Shown here in pieces: positions 1 to 10,495 of a DNA stretch of 64,000 bases (its first letter is position 1; each line of letters opens with the position of its first letter). The notes under the pieces are model-generated. The model did not search any database. It worked only from the letters and a program-made list of their open reading frames with translations, and was not told the origin of the DNA. Source of the stretch: Heloderma charlesbogerti (Eukaryota; Chordata; Lepidosauria; Squamata; Helodermatidae); the NCBI GenBank assembly GCA_026122225.1, contig JANEZZ010002205.1, positions 744,001 to 808,000 on the forward strand. Direction: 5' to 3'. Made by a program: the position numbers and the translations under genes.

Positions 1-70
1 TTTTAAAGAGGCGCCCGGGGGGGGGGGGGGAGAAAGGAAAAAGAAGCCACTCCAAGACTAGCACGAACAA

Positions 71-745
71 AGGGCTGGATGCGCCCGATCTCATCTGATC
101 TCGGAAGTTAAACAGGGTCAGCCCTGGTTAGTCCTTCAGTGGGAGACCGCCTGGGAATCAGGCTTCCTGCACTGAGCAGGGAGTTGGACTCGATGGTCTT
201 GTAGGCCCCTTCCCACCCTATGATTCTATGATCTTGAGCAAAGGGCTGGATGCGCCCGATCTCATCTGGTCTCGGAAGCTAAGCGGGGTCAGCCGTGGTT
301 AGTCCTTGGATGGGAAACTGCCAGGGAATCAGGCTTCCTGCACTGAGCAGGGGGTTGGACTCGAGGGTCTTGTAGGCCCCTTCCCACCCTATGATTCTAT
401 GACCTTGAGCAAAGGGCTGGATGCACCCGATCTCATCTGGTCTCGGAAGCTAAGCGGGGTCAGCCCTGGTTAGTCCTTGGATGGGAGACTGCCAGGGAAT
501 CAGGCTTCCTGCACTGAGCAGGGGGTTGGACTCGAGGGTCTTGTAGGCCCCTTCCCACCCTATGATTCTATGACCTTGAGCAAAGGGCTGGATGCGCCCG
601 ATCTCATCTGGTCTCAGAAGCTAAGCGGGGTCAGCCCTGGTTAGTCCTTGGATGGGAGACCGCCTGGGAATCAGGCTTCCTGCACTGAGCAGGGGGTTGG
701 ACTCGAGGGTCTTGTAGGCCCCTTCCCACCCTATGATTCTGTGAT
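71..745 (+). repeat. Four tandem copies of a 171-bp 5S-rRNA/CR1 chimeric SINE
   Basis: Units start at about 71, 242, 413 and 584, an exact 171-bp period. Each unit begins with the 3' two-thirds of 5S rRNA, including the GATCTCGGAAGCTAAG box and GGATGGGAGAC internal-promoter segments. It continues into a CR1-type LINE 3' end (GGGGTTGGACTCGA, then TATGATTCTATGA). The 5S 5' part is missing, so these are 5S-derived SINE units and not functional 5S genes. Only the 5S match and the tandem period are seen directly; the family assignment is inferred. Confidence 0.85.
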
Positions 746-931
746 ACCATCCTGCTCCCTGCAACCACCTTTAAACACAAATGAACGCATTGATAGTGTG
801 CATCCCAGCAGTATTTTAAATCTTAGATAATAAGCTGGTGACCAGTCTCTGGGTGTTTTCATTACTTTTACCAGAAGGGTTAGGTTGCTTCCAACTGTTG
901 CATTTCTCGAAGTGCAATTTATTTCATGCAG

Positions 932-1063
932 GTCCACGTGACGGCTGAGGAACCCGCGGCAAAGCTATGTCAAGCCATCAACTATGCAAAGAGTCTTTTC
1001 TATGAACAGCAGCTTATGTTGAGATCCAGTGAACAGCAAGACCAACTGGAGCTGGACTCCTGA
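932..1063 (+). CDS. VPS13D: VPS13D, last coding exon (C-terminal 43 residues)
   Basis: A pyrimidine-rich tract and acceptor AG at 930-931 precede an open phase-0 exon that starts VHVTAEEPAAKLCQAINYAK, continues through SLFYEQQLML and ends QLELDS before TGA at 1061-1063. I recognise this as the extreme C terminus of VPS13D. VPS13D is a very large bridge-like lipid-transfer protein of the VPS13 family that acts at ER-mitochondria/peroxisome contacts and is needed for mitochondrial size control and clearance. The identification rests on remembered similarity and on position: VPS13D is the convergent neighbour of DHRS3 in human 1p36.22, as here. All upstream exons lie to the left of the window. 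The residual doubt is that 43 residues is a short segment to identify from. Confidence 0.75.
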   Translation, partial: VHVTAEEPAAKLCQAINYAKSLFYEQQLMLRSSEQQDQLELDS

Positions 1064-1344
1064 CCCGGACGAGATCTCTAACAGGGCAGCCGCCTCTCTG
1101 CTCAGTGAATTCTGTGTGGCTAGTAAGCCATGGTCCTGGAAATGAAAGAGCTTTGCGGTGTGGGGAACTTAGGATCACAAGATCAAAGACATGTTTGACA
1201 TACATTTAGCTATAGAAAAAGCCCTGTATTTTCTTACTGTTCGTGTGTATATATACCTATACATATGTACAACTGTGTTTTGTGTAAATAAGAAAGTGTG
1301 CAGGGTGTTGTGAGGGTGTATAGAGGTCTATTTCATGTAAAGAA

Positions 1345-1350
1345 ATTAAA
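1345..1350 (+). promoter_or_regulatory. Candidate proximal poly(A) signal ATTAAA of VPS13D
   Basis: ATTAAA lies 282 bases after the stop codon and is followed by a T-rich stretch at about 1366-1375. It is the first plausible cleavage signal downstream of the exon. Confidence 0.4.
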
Positions 1351-1939
1351 GGAAAGGTTATATTAAGTTTTCTATTGCACTGATTCTGAGCTTTTTGAAA
1401 TGGCACTTGTTTTTGTGTAGAGGGGGTGAGGAGGCCAAGTGCATCACGGGGGGACAGCTGGAATGCTTAGAGGTTGTTTTACAGTAGCCTGTGGGTGATC
1501 TGCCGAGGTGCCCATATGGCAGGGTCAGGATGGGCTCTGACCGTGAGGATGGGACATATTCCTTTCCAGTGTTTAGCGCTTTACTATCCTGCTGGTGCCA
1601 GGATCTTTTCTCTTTCTGTTTCTTCAGTGGGTTTATTGCCGTTTGGAAGGGCAAAGAGAAGGCGGCACAAAATATTGCAACATAGAGCGTTTACTCCGTT
1701 AAATAAACGCATAAAACACATTCTGTGGTTTAGCATGTACTGCAGTGATCCCTCCCAGGTCGCCCGAATCCAGCGTAAGGGCATCCAAGAGTACTTTTGA
1801 TCAACTAAGTAATTTTTCTCACATTTTGAGATGTTCGCTTTATAAGGAAATGTTGTAAAAGAATATTTAGTGGTATCTCTTTGCAGCTTAAATAATGATA
1901 CCTCTTTTATAGCGGGACAGTTATAGGAAGGATAGTGAT

Positions 1940-1967
1940 AACACACACACACACACACACACACACA
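1940..1967. repeat. (AC)n microsatellite
   Basis: About 14 uninterrupted AC dinucleotides inside the presumed VPS13D 3' UTR or flank. Confidence 0.95.
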
Positions 1968-2188
1968 AAGTTGCCCGCTGCAAGTATTGGCCTTAACAAG
2001 AAAAATGGAACAGGGGGAAAAAAACAGGTTTGAGAACACTGAAAAGTAGCAACTGTCTTTGTTGGAAAATAAATGGAAGTTTATAAATTTAATATTGCAG
2101 TCCTGTGGTCTAAATCTGAGGATTAATAAATGCTGCTGCTTCTCTCTTGTCTCCGTATTCTTTTGATAACAGCAATTCATGCCAATTT

Positions 2189-2265
2189 ACAGTGGAGGCT
2201 GGTGAATCCGCTCCAGGTTTCAGTCAGTACCAGTTGAACTCTAAAGGAGCGATCCAGAGTGCTTT
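2189..2265 (+). repeat. hAT-like repeat fragment (CAGTGGAGGCTGGTG end)
   Basis: It begins ACAGTGGAGGCTGGTGAATC and continues with TTTCAGTCAG and AACTCTAAAGGAG. The same order of blocks recurs at 9363-9440, so this is a dispersed element end. The YAG-type terminus suggests a hAT relative, which is inference. Confidence 0.55.
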
Positions 2266-4700
2266 GCAAGCAAGGTTAAACTCTCAGCATTGCAGCTTAA
2301 ACTGAGCAGGTTATAAGCTTTGTTAACTCTTGTAACACTGAGGACACAGCATCTCCAGTAGCCTTCTCAGCTTTCAAACCAGACAAATCACCTCTTTCCT
2401 GAAGAACTTCCTGGACATGTGGAACACCCTCCTGTCCTCGCGCTCTTAAAAGAAACAGGCATGGTCTTTGGGTTGATGAGTTGCAACCCTACCGATATCT
2501 TCTGTGTGCCCCCACACACACACATAAAGACAGAGTGGCGGGGGGAAGAGCTGGGAATATCAATGGGAAGCGAATTGTGTTTGTTTCTCATTGACAAATT
2601 TCCATGAGTCAAGTATCGTTCCTCGGAAATATTACATGCATATGCTACTCTACCTAATCCGCTTTTAAAGACATCTAAGCTAGTAGCCATCAGGACTCTT
2701 CATAGCAGCAAATTCCATATGTTATGTGTTGTGTAAAGATGTACTCCCTTTCATCTTTCCATCTTTGCAACCACATTCAGAGTCCCCTTGTTCTAGTGTC
2801 CATTGAGAACATATCGGCGATGTCATGACTCAGTTGCCAATAAGATCTTGGTTCAGGCAGAATGGATCTGAGCAAACACTCCCCAACATAAAATAGCCAC
2901 GTGTTTCAGCATTGCCGGAGATAGGTTTGTTCACCAGAAGCCCACAACAATGAGCAGATAAAAGGGAAGGTGCCCAGTCTGGGTCAAAGAAATCTTAGCA
3001 GCAAGGTCACCGAGACGCTTCTGCATCCATTCACTCCTTTCTCTTGATCACCAAGGAAATTCAGAAAATAAGGGGCAAGATAATTCTGGTCTCCCAACCT
3101 GCCCTAGGAGGGCCTGGTTCAGAGACTTTGTCAAGCTACTACACAAACTAGCTTGGAGACGTAAATTCTGCTTGCGAAAAAGCCAATGACACTTCCACAG
3201 CCAGAGGTGTTCCAGCTAACTGCTTGGAGACTGAATGGAGTAACAAAATGTTTTTGGTTGCATGTCACAATGGGCTCTGGACTCTCCAGGCATACAAATG
3301 ACCATCTATTAACAGTCTGAGAGTCCATAAGGAAGGAATAGTACCAGGCGGTGGACAAGGTTCTGTTTTAAAGCAAATTTCAGGGGAGGTTTTGCAATTT
3401 CTCCATGTGTGGGAAAGATGAGGCCTTCATCCCAGTACTGAAAAGGCAAGTGTCTGCTTAGCTCCCATCCCGTGCGGAAGAACTTGGGATCTATTTCCAA
3501 ACACTATTCCAAACGTTTGCAAATTCCTCAAACGGAGACCCATCCATAGTCCACGTAACATGGACTATAGATCTAACATATCTTCCGATATCTCAGCTCC
3601 CACCAGGCATTTTGCTTCACTCGGCTGGAATTTTTATCCCAGAGGATGTGTTATCTTGGAGTGTCCAGAGAAATATAGGTGTCTCATTCATGTAGAGATG
3701 ATGTTTATTCTCTCCAACTTGCTTGCGCAGTAGGTTTTCATCCGTGAAAAACAGACTGCTTTCTGTTCCTTATAAGTTGACGCTTCTCCTGTAGTCGCCA
3801 TGCTGATTTATTTCCATTCCCTATGCTGGTTGACTGCAGCACTTCTCAACTATGCCATCAAGGGAGGAAAGAAGAGGTGTGCTTAAAAGCTGCCTAGGCT
3901 GGGCTGACTTTGGTGACTTTTTCCCCGTAGCGGAACCTAGGAGGTAAGCTACAGCAGAGGCCGTCTGGGGTGCTGAGGCAGGCAGTCCTGTGCTGGTGAA
4001 GCATATCACAAGCATAGCTCTGCTCATGTCTTCAAACAGTGCCAAAACTTGTGGTCTCCATCAGTATGTGGTGCAAAATTGGCTACTGATGGAAATGGGA
4101 TACTGGACTAAATGAACCTTTGGTCTGGTCCAGTTCTTCCGTTCTTGGCTTCAGCTCTACTGACCACGAAAGGATTCATTCCAGAGAACCCCAACGGTAG
4201 AAAGTTACTGGAATTGCTTTTGCACTGAGCTTAGGAGAGGAAAGGGCTTAAGCAAACAGCATTAGCAACCCCGGCCATCTCTCTCTGTGTGTAAAATATA
4301 TGATTCTAGCAAGAAACTCTTGCTGTGAACCTCCTGTTGATATTGGCACTTCTACCACATTACTAAGTGAATAAACATAGTGTTCAAATTCCAAGGCCCA
4401 TAGCTTAAAATATCTTCCTTCGCTCCCTCCTCCCTGTTCCATCCCCCTTTTTCCTCTAGAAAGCACAAAATATGTGGTTTCTGGTCTCTTCCGCCCCCCT
4501 CCCCGAAACCCTCAAGGAGTTTGGCGTGCTGTTTGCGAAGATGGAGAAAGAGCTGCCACAGCTGAATTACTGCCCTTAACCACTACCTGTTGTGCCTTGC
4601 AGAGGGGAAAGTGGCCTGTCTATGTTTCTGTAGCTGGGTAAGAGCTATAAAGATCCCTCAGGCAAAACAGAAATCTCGATGTAATGCCACCTAGCATAAG
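2266..4700. other. Unassigned intergenic sequence
   Basis: No coding exon or clear repeat end was recognised. Near 4080-4150 there is a phrase (GGTCTGGTCCAGTTCTTC) that belongs to a dispersed repeat better preserved near 40.85 and 52.8 kb. The rest looks like old unique or decayed repeat DNA. Confidence 0.5.
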
Positions 4701-5070
4701 AGCAAAATCTACCAGCAATTCAGTGGAAGAAGGAAGCATTCGTCGCCTCAGGGGTGTGATGGATGCCGCTGTCAGGGCCAGCCCGAGACATTTGCGGCCT
4801 GAAGCAGAAAAGAAGAGGGCAGCCCCTCCCATTCCATGTCTAAAAGCCGACTGGCCTGCCAGACAAAGCTGTCTTCAAGACCAACGACTGGCCTGCCAGA
4901 CGAAGCTGTCTTCAAGATCGACGATGCTACGATGCCTCCACTGCCCCCAAAGGCAGCAGGCTAACTTAGGGGCCGCAGAGCAGGCTGCACAGCACACGGC
5001 TTTCTCCTCCAACATCTTGCTGCCGCATCCCGAGATCTGCCACTTGAGGCCATTGCCTCACTCTGCCTAG
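4701..5070. repeat. Degenerate repeat with a 37-bp direct duplication
   Basis: A block starting CTGGCCTGCCAGAC at 4851 is repeated at 4888, giving a 37-bp period with few changes. The surrounding GC-rich sequence resembles a dispersed reptilian repeat, but I cannot classify it. Confidence 0.5.
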
Positions 5071-5075
5071 TTAGA

Positions 5076-5206
5076 AAAATGGTCTGCAAGTCCGCAGAAT
5101 CCACAACACGGTCTGCTGTGGAAACTGCAGGTTGGATTCATGACAATCCAAACTCATTTGGTTCCATTGCGGATTTCTCTGACACCCCTAGGTTTAATTA
5201 CAGGCA
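5076..5206 (+). mobile_element. Partial copy of the ~400-bp hAT-N2 element
   Basis: It matches the right-hand third of the elements at 34042-34446 and 56427-56811: GTCTGCAAGTCCGCAGAATC, then GTTGGATTCATGA, CATTTGGTTCCATTGC and a CCCTA terminus. The left two-thirds are absent. Confidence 0.65.
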
Positions 5207-5309
5207 ACCATATGGGGTAAGCTCATCAAGGCTACTGCAGCAATTAGCTCTTTTTTGTCATTCCTCATTCATCTACCTCTCTGATATAATCTCTGCTCCT
5301 TGCTGCCAA

Positions 5310-5487
5310 CTTCAGGTTCATAGAATCATAAGTCATAGAATAGTAGGGTTGGAAGGGGCCTACACCCCTTCATGGATCACTGCCTTTTGTGGCATAGATT
5401 CATAGATTCATAGAATAGTAGGGTTGGAAGGGGCCTACAAGGCCATCGAGTCCAACCCCCTGCTCAATGCAGGAATCCAAGTCAGAG
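5310..5487 (-). mobile_element. CR1-type LINE 3' end, split by a BovB insertion
   Basis: Read on the - strand this is the CR1 3' terminus (AGGGGGTTGGACTCGATGGC followed by TTCTATGA). A shorter second copy of the terminal part lies at 5325-5360. The element is interrupted at 5487 and resumes at 6095. Confidence 0.8.
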
Positions 5488-6094
5488 GCAAAGGGGCTTG
5501 CGTAACTCAGTGAAGCCATAAGCTATGCCGTGCAGGGCCACCCAAGACAGACAGGTCATGGTGGAGAGTTCTGACAAAATGTGGTCCACTGGAGAAGGAA
5601 GTGGCAACCCACTCCAGTATTCTTGCCAAGAAAACCCCATGGAACGTATCACAAGGCTAAAAGAGATGACGCCGGAAGATGAGCCCCTCAGGTCGGAAGG
5701 TGTCCAATATACTACTGGGGAAGAGCAGAGGGTATTTCCAAGTAGCACCAGAAAGAGTGAAGCGGCTGAGCCAAAGCCAAAAGGATACTCAGCTGTGGAT
5801 GTGTCTGGTGGTGAAAAGAAAGTCCGATGCTGTAAAGAACAATATTGTTTAGGAACCTGGAATGTCAGATCAATGAATCAATGTAAGCTAGAGGTGGTCA
5901 AGCATGAGATGGCAAGACTGAACATCGAGAAGGGGACGGCAGAGGATGAGATGGCTAGATAGCATCACTGATGCAATGAATATGGACTTGAGCACAGTCC
6001 GGGAGAGAGCGCAGGACAGGAAGGCCTGGCGTGCTATGGTCCATGGGGTCATGAAGAGTCGGACACGACTAAACGACTGAACAACACAACAACA
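5488..6094 (+). mobile_element. RTE-BovB LINE, internally deleted
   Basis: The left part translates with typical BovB phrases, including STGEGSGNPLQYSCQENPM and LGTWNVRSMNQ, the latter being the start of the APE-type endonuclease region. Near 5928 the sequence jumps to the BovB 3' end, with a GTCGGACACGACTAAACGAC terminus followed by an ACAAC-rich tail. Most of the endonuclease and all reverse-transcriptase motifs are missing, so the copy is non-autonomous. It sits inside a CR1 fragment between two 60-bp direct repeats. Confidence 0.85.
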
Positions 6095-6290
6095 AAGGGG
6101 CCTACAAGGCCATCGAGTCCAACCCCCAGCTCAATGCAGGAATCCAAGTCAGAGCATCCCTGACAGGTGGCTGTCCAGCCTCGTCTTGAATGCCTCCAGT
6201 GTGGGAGAGCCCACTGCTTCCCTAGGTAATTGGCTCCATTGTCATATTGCTCTAACAGTCAGGAATTTTTTCTGACTGGTTCCAATACCC
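6095..6290 (-). mobile_element. CR1-type LINE 3' end, continuation
   Basis: It restarts with the same 60 bases that precede the BovB copy (5428-5487, one mismatch) and continues into upstream CR1 sequence (antisense of the CAGGCTGGACAGCCACC region), ending near the CAGTCAGAAAAAATTCCTGA equivalent. Confidence 0.8.
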
Positions 6291-6625
6291 AAGATCTATG
6301 TGGAAAAAGTAACATAAGGGAATTTTCACACATGACTTTAGGGGTGTTCAGACCAACACCCTTTATGCACTAGGGGGGAGAGTGGGATCACAAGTGGTGA
6401 CCATGCCCCCTGCCACGCAAGCAAGAGAAGAAGCCCTATGTGTGTACTGACACAAGTGTGTTGACCTTCTCCGGGGTGTTCCAGAGCCAATCAGGATTTC
6501 TCCATATGTGCAGTCAACATTGGGCCCCTTTCTCATGCTCCCTCTGAAGCATGGCCGATGTGGCTGGCACACCTGTCAGCGGCAGGGTTAGTCTGTGCAG
6601 CCCTATTAGCACCCTCCCTTATTTA

Positions 6626-6657
<32 letters not shown>

Positions 6658-7189
6658 TTTTTAATGCAGGAATGGGGCACCTGAGGCCCGTAGACCAAAG
6701 GAGGACCTGAAAGCTTTTCAATCCGGACCTCTGGACACCAGGCTATTGATCTTATTGACTCTAACCTGCTCTGCCCCTCAACTACAGTGGGACCTTGCAT
6801 GACTTAAGGGAAGAGAATCCCTGGGTGCAAATGTCTTGGTTGTCGTTGCATACTAAACTTCTGTCCCTCCACCCACTTTGGGCTCTGGCAACAGCCCCCG
6901 GAGGCCTGCAGACCCCAGCATGTGTTGGCTGAGGTTCTGTTGACCTCAGCAGGAAAAAGACACTCTGCCCTGTTTTCATGTGTGAGCTGGGATTTGCCTG
7001 AATCCCCTCTATTAAAAGCCCACTAAACCAGCTTTAAGCCCGCTCTTGCACAATTTGCACCCACATGTGGATGTCGCCAAGTCAAGGCAGAAAGCAGGCT
7101 GTTCATACCAGACTCTGCAGATTTTGCACATGCCTGACAGATGAGAAAAGAGGCAGCCAACAGCATCACCACCCCCACCCCCGGACGCG
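6291..7189. other. Unassigned intergenic sequence with a TTAC microsatellite
   Basis: A (TTAC)n tract occupies 6620-6661. The flanks contain mildly GC-rich sequence that may be decayed DNA-transposon material, but no termini or coding similarity were recognised. Confidence 0.5.
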
Positions 7190-7760
7190 TGTGTGAAAAC
7201 TCCCTAAATCTTAGCAGAGGACAACTGTCCCGTTCCCGACCTGCCTCTCCTCAGGCCAAATGGAGCCCGTCCACACATTCCACGTGGGCCTCGTGCCTAG
7301 GACATCGGGCCTCCGGAGCGGCTTGGCCTGAGAGCGAGAGCAAACTGGAGAAGATAGCCGCTCCCTCTGCCCTCGTCCATTACTCTTTTTGATTGACACT
7401 TTAATGAGGGTACGAGGGGTCGCCCCCCTGCTGGGGGGCTGGTTCATGCCCCGTTTATCTCACAGCCCATGTAAGCCAAAAATAGCCGCCGGGCTGCGTT
7501 TCACCGGCCTGTGACCCGACAAACCCACCATGATGGATTGAGTGACTGAGGCGAGTTGGCAGCTAAAGTGTGTAGTAACAGTTTCTTTCTGTCAGCACGA
7601 CACAATGGGCTTGCTGATCCCTGGGTTTTCTCTCCGTGGCCGTTCAGGAGTCTCTCAAACTGGGGTGTATGGGGGGGGGAAAGGAGGGGCTGCAAATATC
7701 GTAATAAATATTGTAGCCACAGTCAGGCTAGACCCCTCCTCGTGGCTAGACCCAAGATGT
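7190..7760. promoter_or_regulatory. Possible conserved non-coding block
   Basis: This stretch is free of recognisable repeats and has balanced composition and motif-like clusters, for example TTTTTGATTGACACTTTAAT near 7386 and AAAAATAGCCGCCGGGCTGC near 7478. That is the general look of a conserved regulatory element. Without an alignment this is only an impression. Confidence 0.25.
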
Positions 7761-8290
7761 CCCCCAGAGCTACTGGAGGTATAAAGTAAAGGCAGTGGGC
7801 AGTGGGAAACTTAAAATCCTACTTAAAGAGCCACATAAAGCTTAGTCAATACCACCCGGGCGTTTTTGGTGGGTGGAGGGTGGGGCGGGGGGGGAGAGAG
7901 AGTCTGTTGACTTCCCTAACTCCAAAATGTGTCCATCCCCAAATGTTATAACCAGACGCATATTACTGACAGGGTAGGGTGGGAACATTCTCCAGGCTAC
8001 TTAAAGTTGAGTGATGTGGGATAATTGTACAGCTCCATAAAGCGAGCTGACATGGAGAGCATATGGTTGGCCTGGATACGGTGCTTGGGTGGGAAACTCC
8101 ACCCCCAAACCCAGTGCGTTCAGTCCTTTTGTTGCTTGCATAGTGCCATCAAGGGGGGAACAGAAGGAAGGGGAGGGCGGTGGTGGCAGGAGGAAATGAG
8201 AAGGCAATGGCAGCAGTCATAAGCGTAGTTACAGCCTACGTAACATTAGGGCTGAGGAACCTGGGAGTTGGGCCAAAGGCTTTGTGGGTG
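7761..8290. other. Unassigned intergenic sequence
   Basis: No gene, repeat terminus or microsatellite of note was seen apart from a G-rich tract near 7870-7900. Confidence 0.5.
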
Positions 8291-8296
8291 TTCAGA

Positions 8297-8575
8297 GTCA
8301 TAGAAAAGTAGGGTTGGAAGGGGCCTACAAGGCCATCTAGTCCAACCCCCTGCTCAAGGCAGGAATCCAAGTCAGAGCATCCCTGACAGGTGGCTGTCCA
8401 GCCTCGTCTTGAACGCCTCCAGTGTGGGCCAGCCCACCACCTCCCTAGGTAAACTGGTTCCATTGTCATATTGCTCCAACAGGCAGGAAATTTTTCCTGA
8501 TGTTCAACCGGAATCTGGCTTCCTGTCACTTGAGCCTGTGATTCCATGTCCTGCACTCTGGGATGATCGAGAAGG
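8297..8575 (-). mobile_element. CR1-type LINE 3' end
   Basis: On the - strand it carries the same order as the other copies: a sequence ending in GACAGGAAGCCAGATTCC, the ATCAGGAAAAATTTCCTG block, then GGCTGGACAGCCACC and the GGTTGGACTAGATGGCC terminus. It is 5' truncated at about 280 bp. Confidence 0.85.
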
Positions 8576-8620
8576 GCACTCCTTGAGATTTCATATCTCG
8601 CTTTCCAGCTGTCAGCTCCT

Positions 8621-9332
8621 CAAAGCTGTGTGCAAAGGGCCCCCTCGAAATTCTCCAGCCTATTTGTGGGCGGAGAAATTGGGGGGGCCATTTCACCGAA
8701 GCTCTCCTGGGGAGGAGAAATTCTCCAACACTTTCTCACAGGCAGGGCTCGCTATGGGCAAGGGTTGTGGCACAGGTTCTTTCTTTTTCCCTACGGGTTT
8801 TTGTTTCATTGCCCTGCTTCTGTGTTGAGCAGAACAACTGCATCCTCTGTGCTGAGGCTTCCGCTTTTCTGATTTTGGGGGAATCTATTTTGATGGTATT
8901 CAGGGGCTCACCTAATCACTGCGAAGGGACAGAGGTGGCTGTGTGTGTTCTCTCTCTCTCTTGCACATCTTTCCACGGCTCTGCAGCCTCCCAGGCCACC
9001 TGCACTTCCTGAACTGGAAAAGCCCCATGGGACGAATGGCCTCATGACGTCTTCCTCGTGATGGCTTGAACTGAAGTGGGGGAAGCCAAGGAGGCTGCAG
9101 GAGGCCACAGAGATGGCTGTACGACGACAGACAGAACACTTATGCTCACTCCTCTGCCACCTCACAAGTAAGGTAAGCCCAAGAACCCCAAACCCGACCC
9201 AGGAGAATTTCCGAAATTTCTCCTCCTTTGAATTTCTCTTCCAAAGCAAAGACATTTCTCTGCTCTTTTCTATCAAATTGAATGAGAAAGGTAAAAAAAA
9301 AAAATGTGGGAGACATTTTCAGCACAGCACTA
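8621..9332 (-). mobile_element. Non-autonomous hAT element, family hAT-N1 (712 bp)
   Basis: It matches 31244-31957 over its length but in the opposite orientation. Shared landmarks are GGAGAAATTCTCC, the AGGCTTCCGCTTTTCTGA equivalent, CCCATGGGACGAATGGCC/TCATGACGTCTTCCTC and the poly(A/T) next to a CAGCACAGCACTA end. The ends are related to YAGNNCTGTGC. No transposase similarity was seen. The target duplication is not recognisable here. Confidence 0.75.
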
Positions 9333-9360
9333 GTTAGAATGCCAGACACGTAAGAAGAGG

Positions 9361-9450
9361 CCAGTGGAGGCTGGTGGCCCCTGTCAGTGGGGCAGTGAAT
9401 CCTCTCCGGCTTTCAGTCAGAACTCTGAAGGAGCTCACCAAGGTCCTATC
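9361..9450 (+). repeat. hAT-like repeat fragment (CCAGTGGAGGCTGGTGG end)
   Basis: Second copy of the element end seen at 2189-2265, with the same CAGTGGAGGCTGGTG start and following CTTTCAGTCAGAACTCTGAAGGAG phrase. Confidence 0.55.
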
Positions 9451-9716
9451 CAATACTGTAAATTGAGACTCGATGAATGCAACCAGCGTTTTCACACACA
9501 CAGTAGCGAATCACGCAAACTGTGGGAGTTCTTGAGCTCTGGGAACCAATGCAATGCTGTTTAATTGTGTTAAGCTGTCTTAGAACGAAATAACTTTGAA
9601 CCTATTTTGATGTTGGATGTTTGGCATCCATTTCCCCTTCCCTCCCAGTGAATAGGGTTGCCATCTTCCAGGATTTGCCTCTCCGCGTCGGGATCTTAGC
9701 ATCTGAGGGGGGCCAT

Positions 9717-9927
9717 AGCTCAGGAGGGGCCGTAGCTCAGTGTGACAGAGCACACGTTTTGCATGCAGAAGGCCCCGGGTTCGATCCCCGGCTTCTCCGG
9801 ATAACGCTAGGAAGGAATCCTGCCTGAAACCCTGGAGAGCCGTTGCTGCCAGTTAGTGTCGACGATACTGGGCTAGCTGGAACATTGGTCTGACTCGGTA
9901 TCAGGCAGCTTCCTATGATCCTATGGC
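9717..9927 (+). mobile_element. tRNA-derived SINE, nearly complete
   Basis: The head contains a tRNA-like A box (GTAGCTCAGTGTGACAGAGC) and B box (GGGTTCGATCCCCGG). A body with CCTGAAACCCTGGAGAGCC follows, then a tail of GGTATCAGGCAGCTTCCTATG. The head is preceded by a second short GGGGCCATAGCTCAG copy at 9708-9724. It lacks a cloverleaf 3' half, so it is a SINE and not a tRNA gene. Confidence 0.85.
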
Positions 9928-10249
9928 TCAGGGCCTCTGAGAATAGGAGGAACATCCCAGGACAAAGGCCCGGAAGCAAGAGAGCACCTTCAGAGTTCTG
10001 ACGGCAACCTGGAGCATATTCACTGCCCTGCTGACACCGAATCCACCGGCCTCAGCTGGAAGAGTCCCTGCTGAATCAAACCAACTGGTCCAGTTTCCTG
10101 TTTCCTACGGTGGCCAGATGCCTCACAAAAGCAGGGCATGCATGAGCACCATTGGCCCTGCCCACTGTCCTTCCCCACAGCAACTGGTATTCAGAAGCTA
10201 CCTCTGACCCTGGAAGCGGCCTGTCTCTTATTTGTTAAATGTATATTCC

Positions 10250-10495
10250 GCCTTATTTATTTATCACATTTATATCCCACCTTCTTCCCTCCTTTAAGGA
10301 GCCCAAGGCGGCTTACATTATCCTCCTCCTCTCCATTTTGTCCTCACAACAACAACCCTGTGAGGTGGGTTGGGCTGAGAGTCTGTGACCGGCCCAAAGT
10401 CACCCAGTGAGCTTCCATGGCGGAGTGGGGGCTAGAACCCGAATCTCCCGACTCCTAGTCCAACACTCTCGCCACTACACCACACTGGCTCTCCT
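10250..10495 (-). mobile_element. Sauria-type SINE
   Basis: Reads on the - strand from a tRNA-like head (GAGAGCCAGTGTGGTGTAGT, then GGGTTCTAG) through CACTGGGTGACTTTGGGCC and TGTGAGGACAAAATGGAGAG to an AT-rich tail of ATAAATAAATAA type. It is essentially full length at about 245 bp. Confidence 0.9.

Larger units (their letters stand above)
1064..2150 (+). other. VPS13D 3' UTR and flank
   Basis: The sequence after the stop codon is AT-rich and lacks recognisable interspersed repeats apart from an (AC)n tract. Candidate poly(A) signals are ATTAAA at 1345 and AATAAA near 1702, 2068 and 2125. The true 3' end cannot be chosen from sequence; a long UTR ending near 2150 would be compatible with the long human VPS13D UTR. 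Confidence 0.5.

Noticed and set aside
71..745. Functional 5S rRNA gene cluster
   Set aside because: The 5' third of 5S is missing and each unit carries a CR1 tail, so these are SINE units.
5525..5962. 145-residue ORF as a host gene
   Set aside because: It reads as the 5' part of RTE-BovB ORF2 and joins the BovB 3' end after an internal deletion.
9726..9800. tRNA gene
   Set aside because: A and B boxes are present, but the downstream sequence is a SINE body and no acceptor stem closes.
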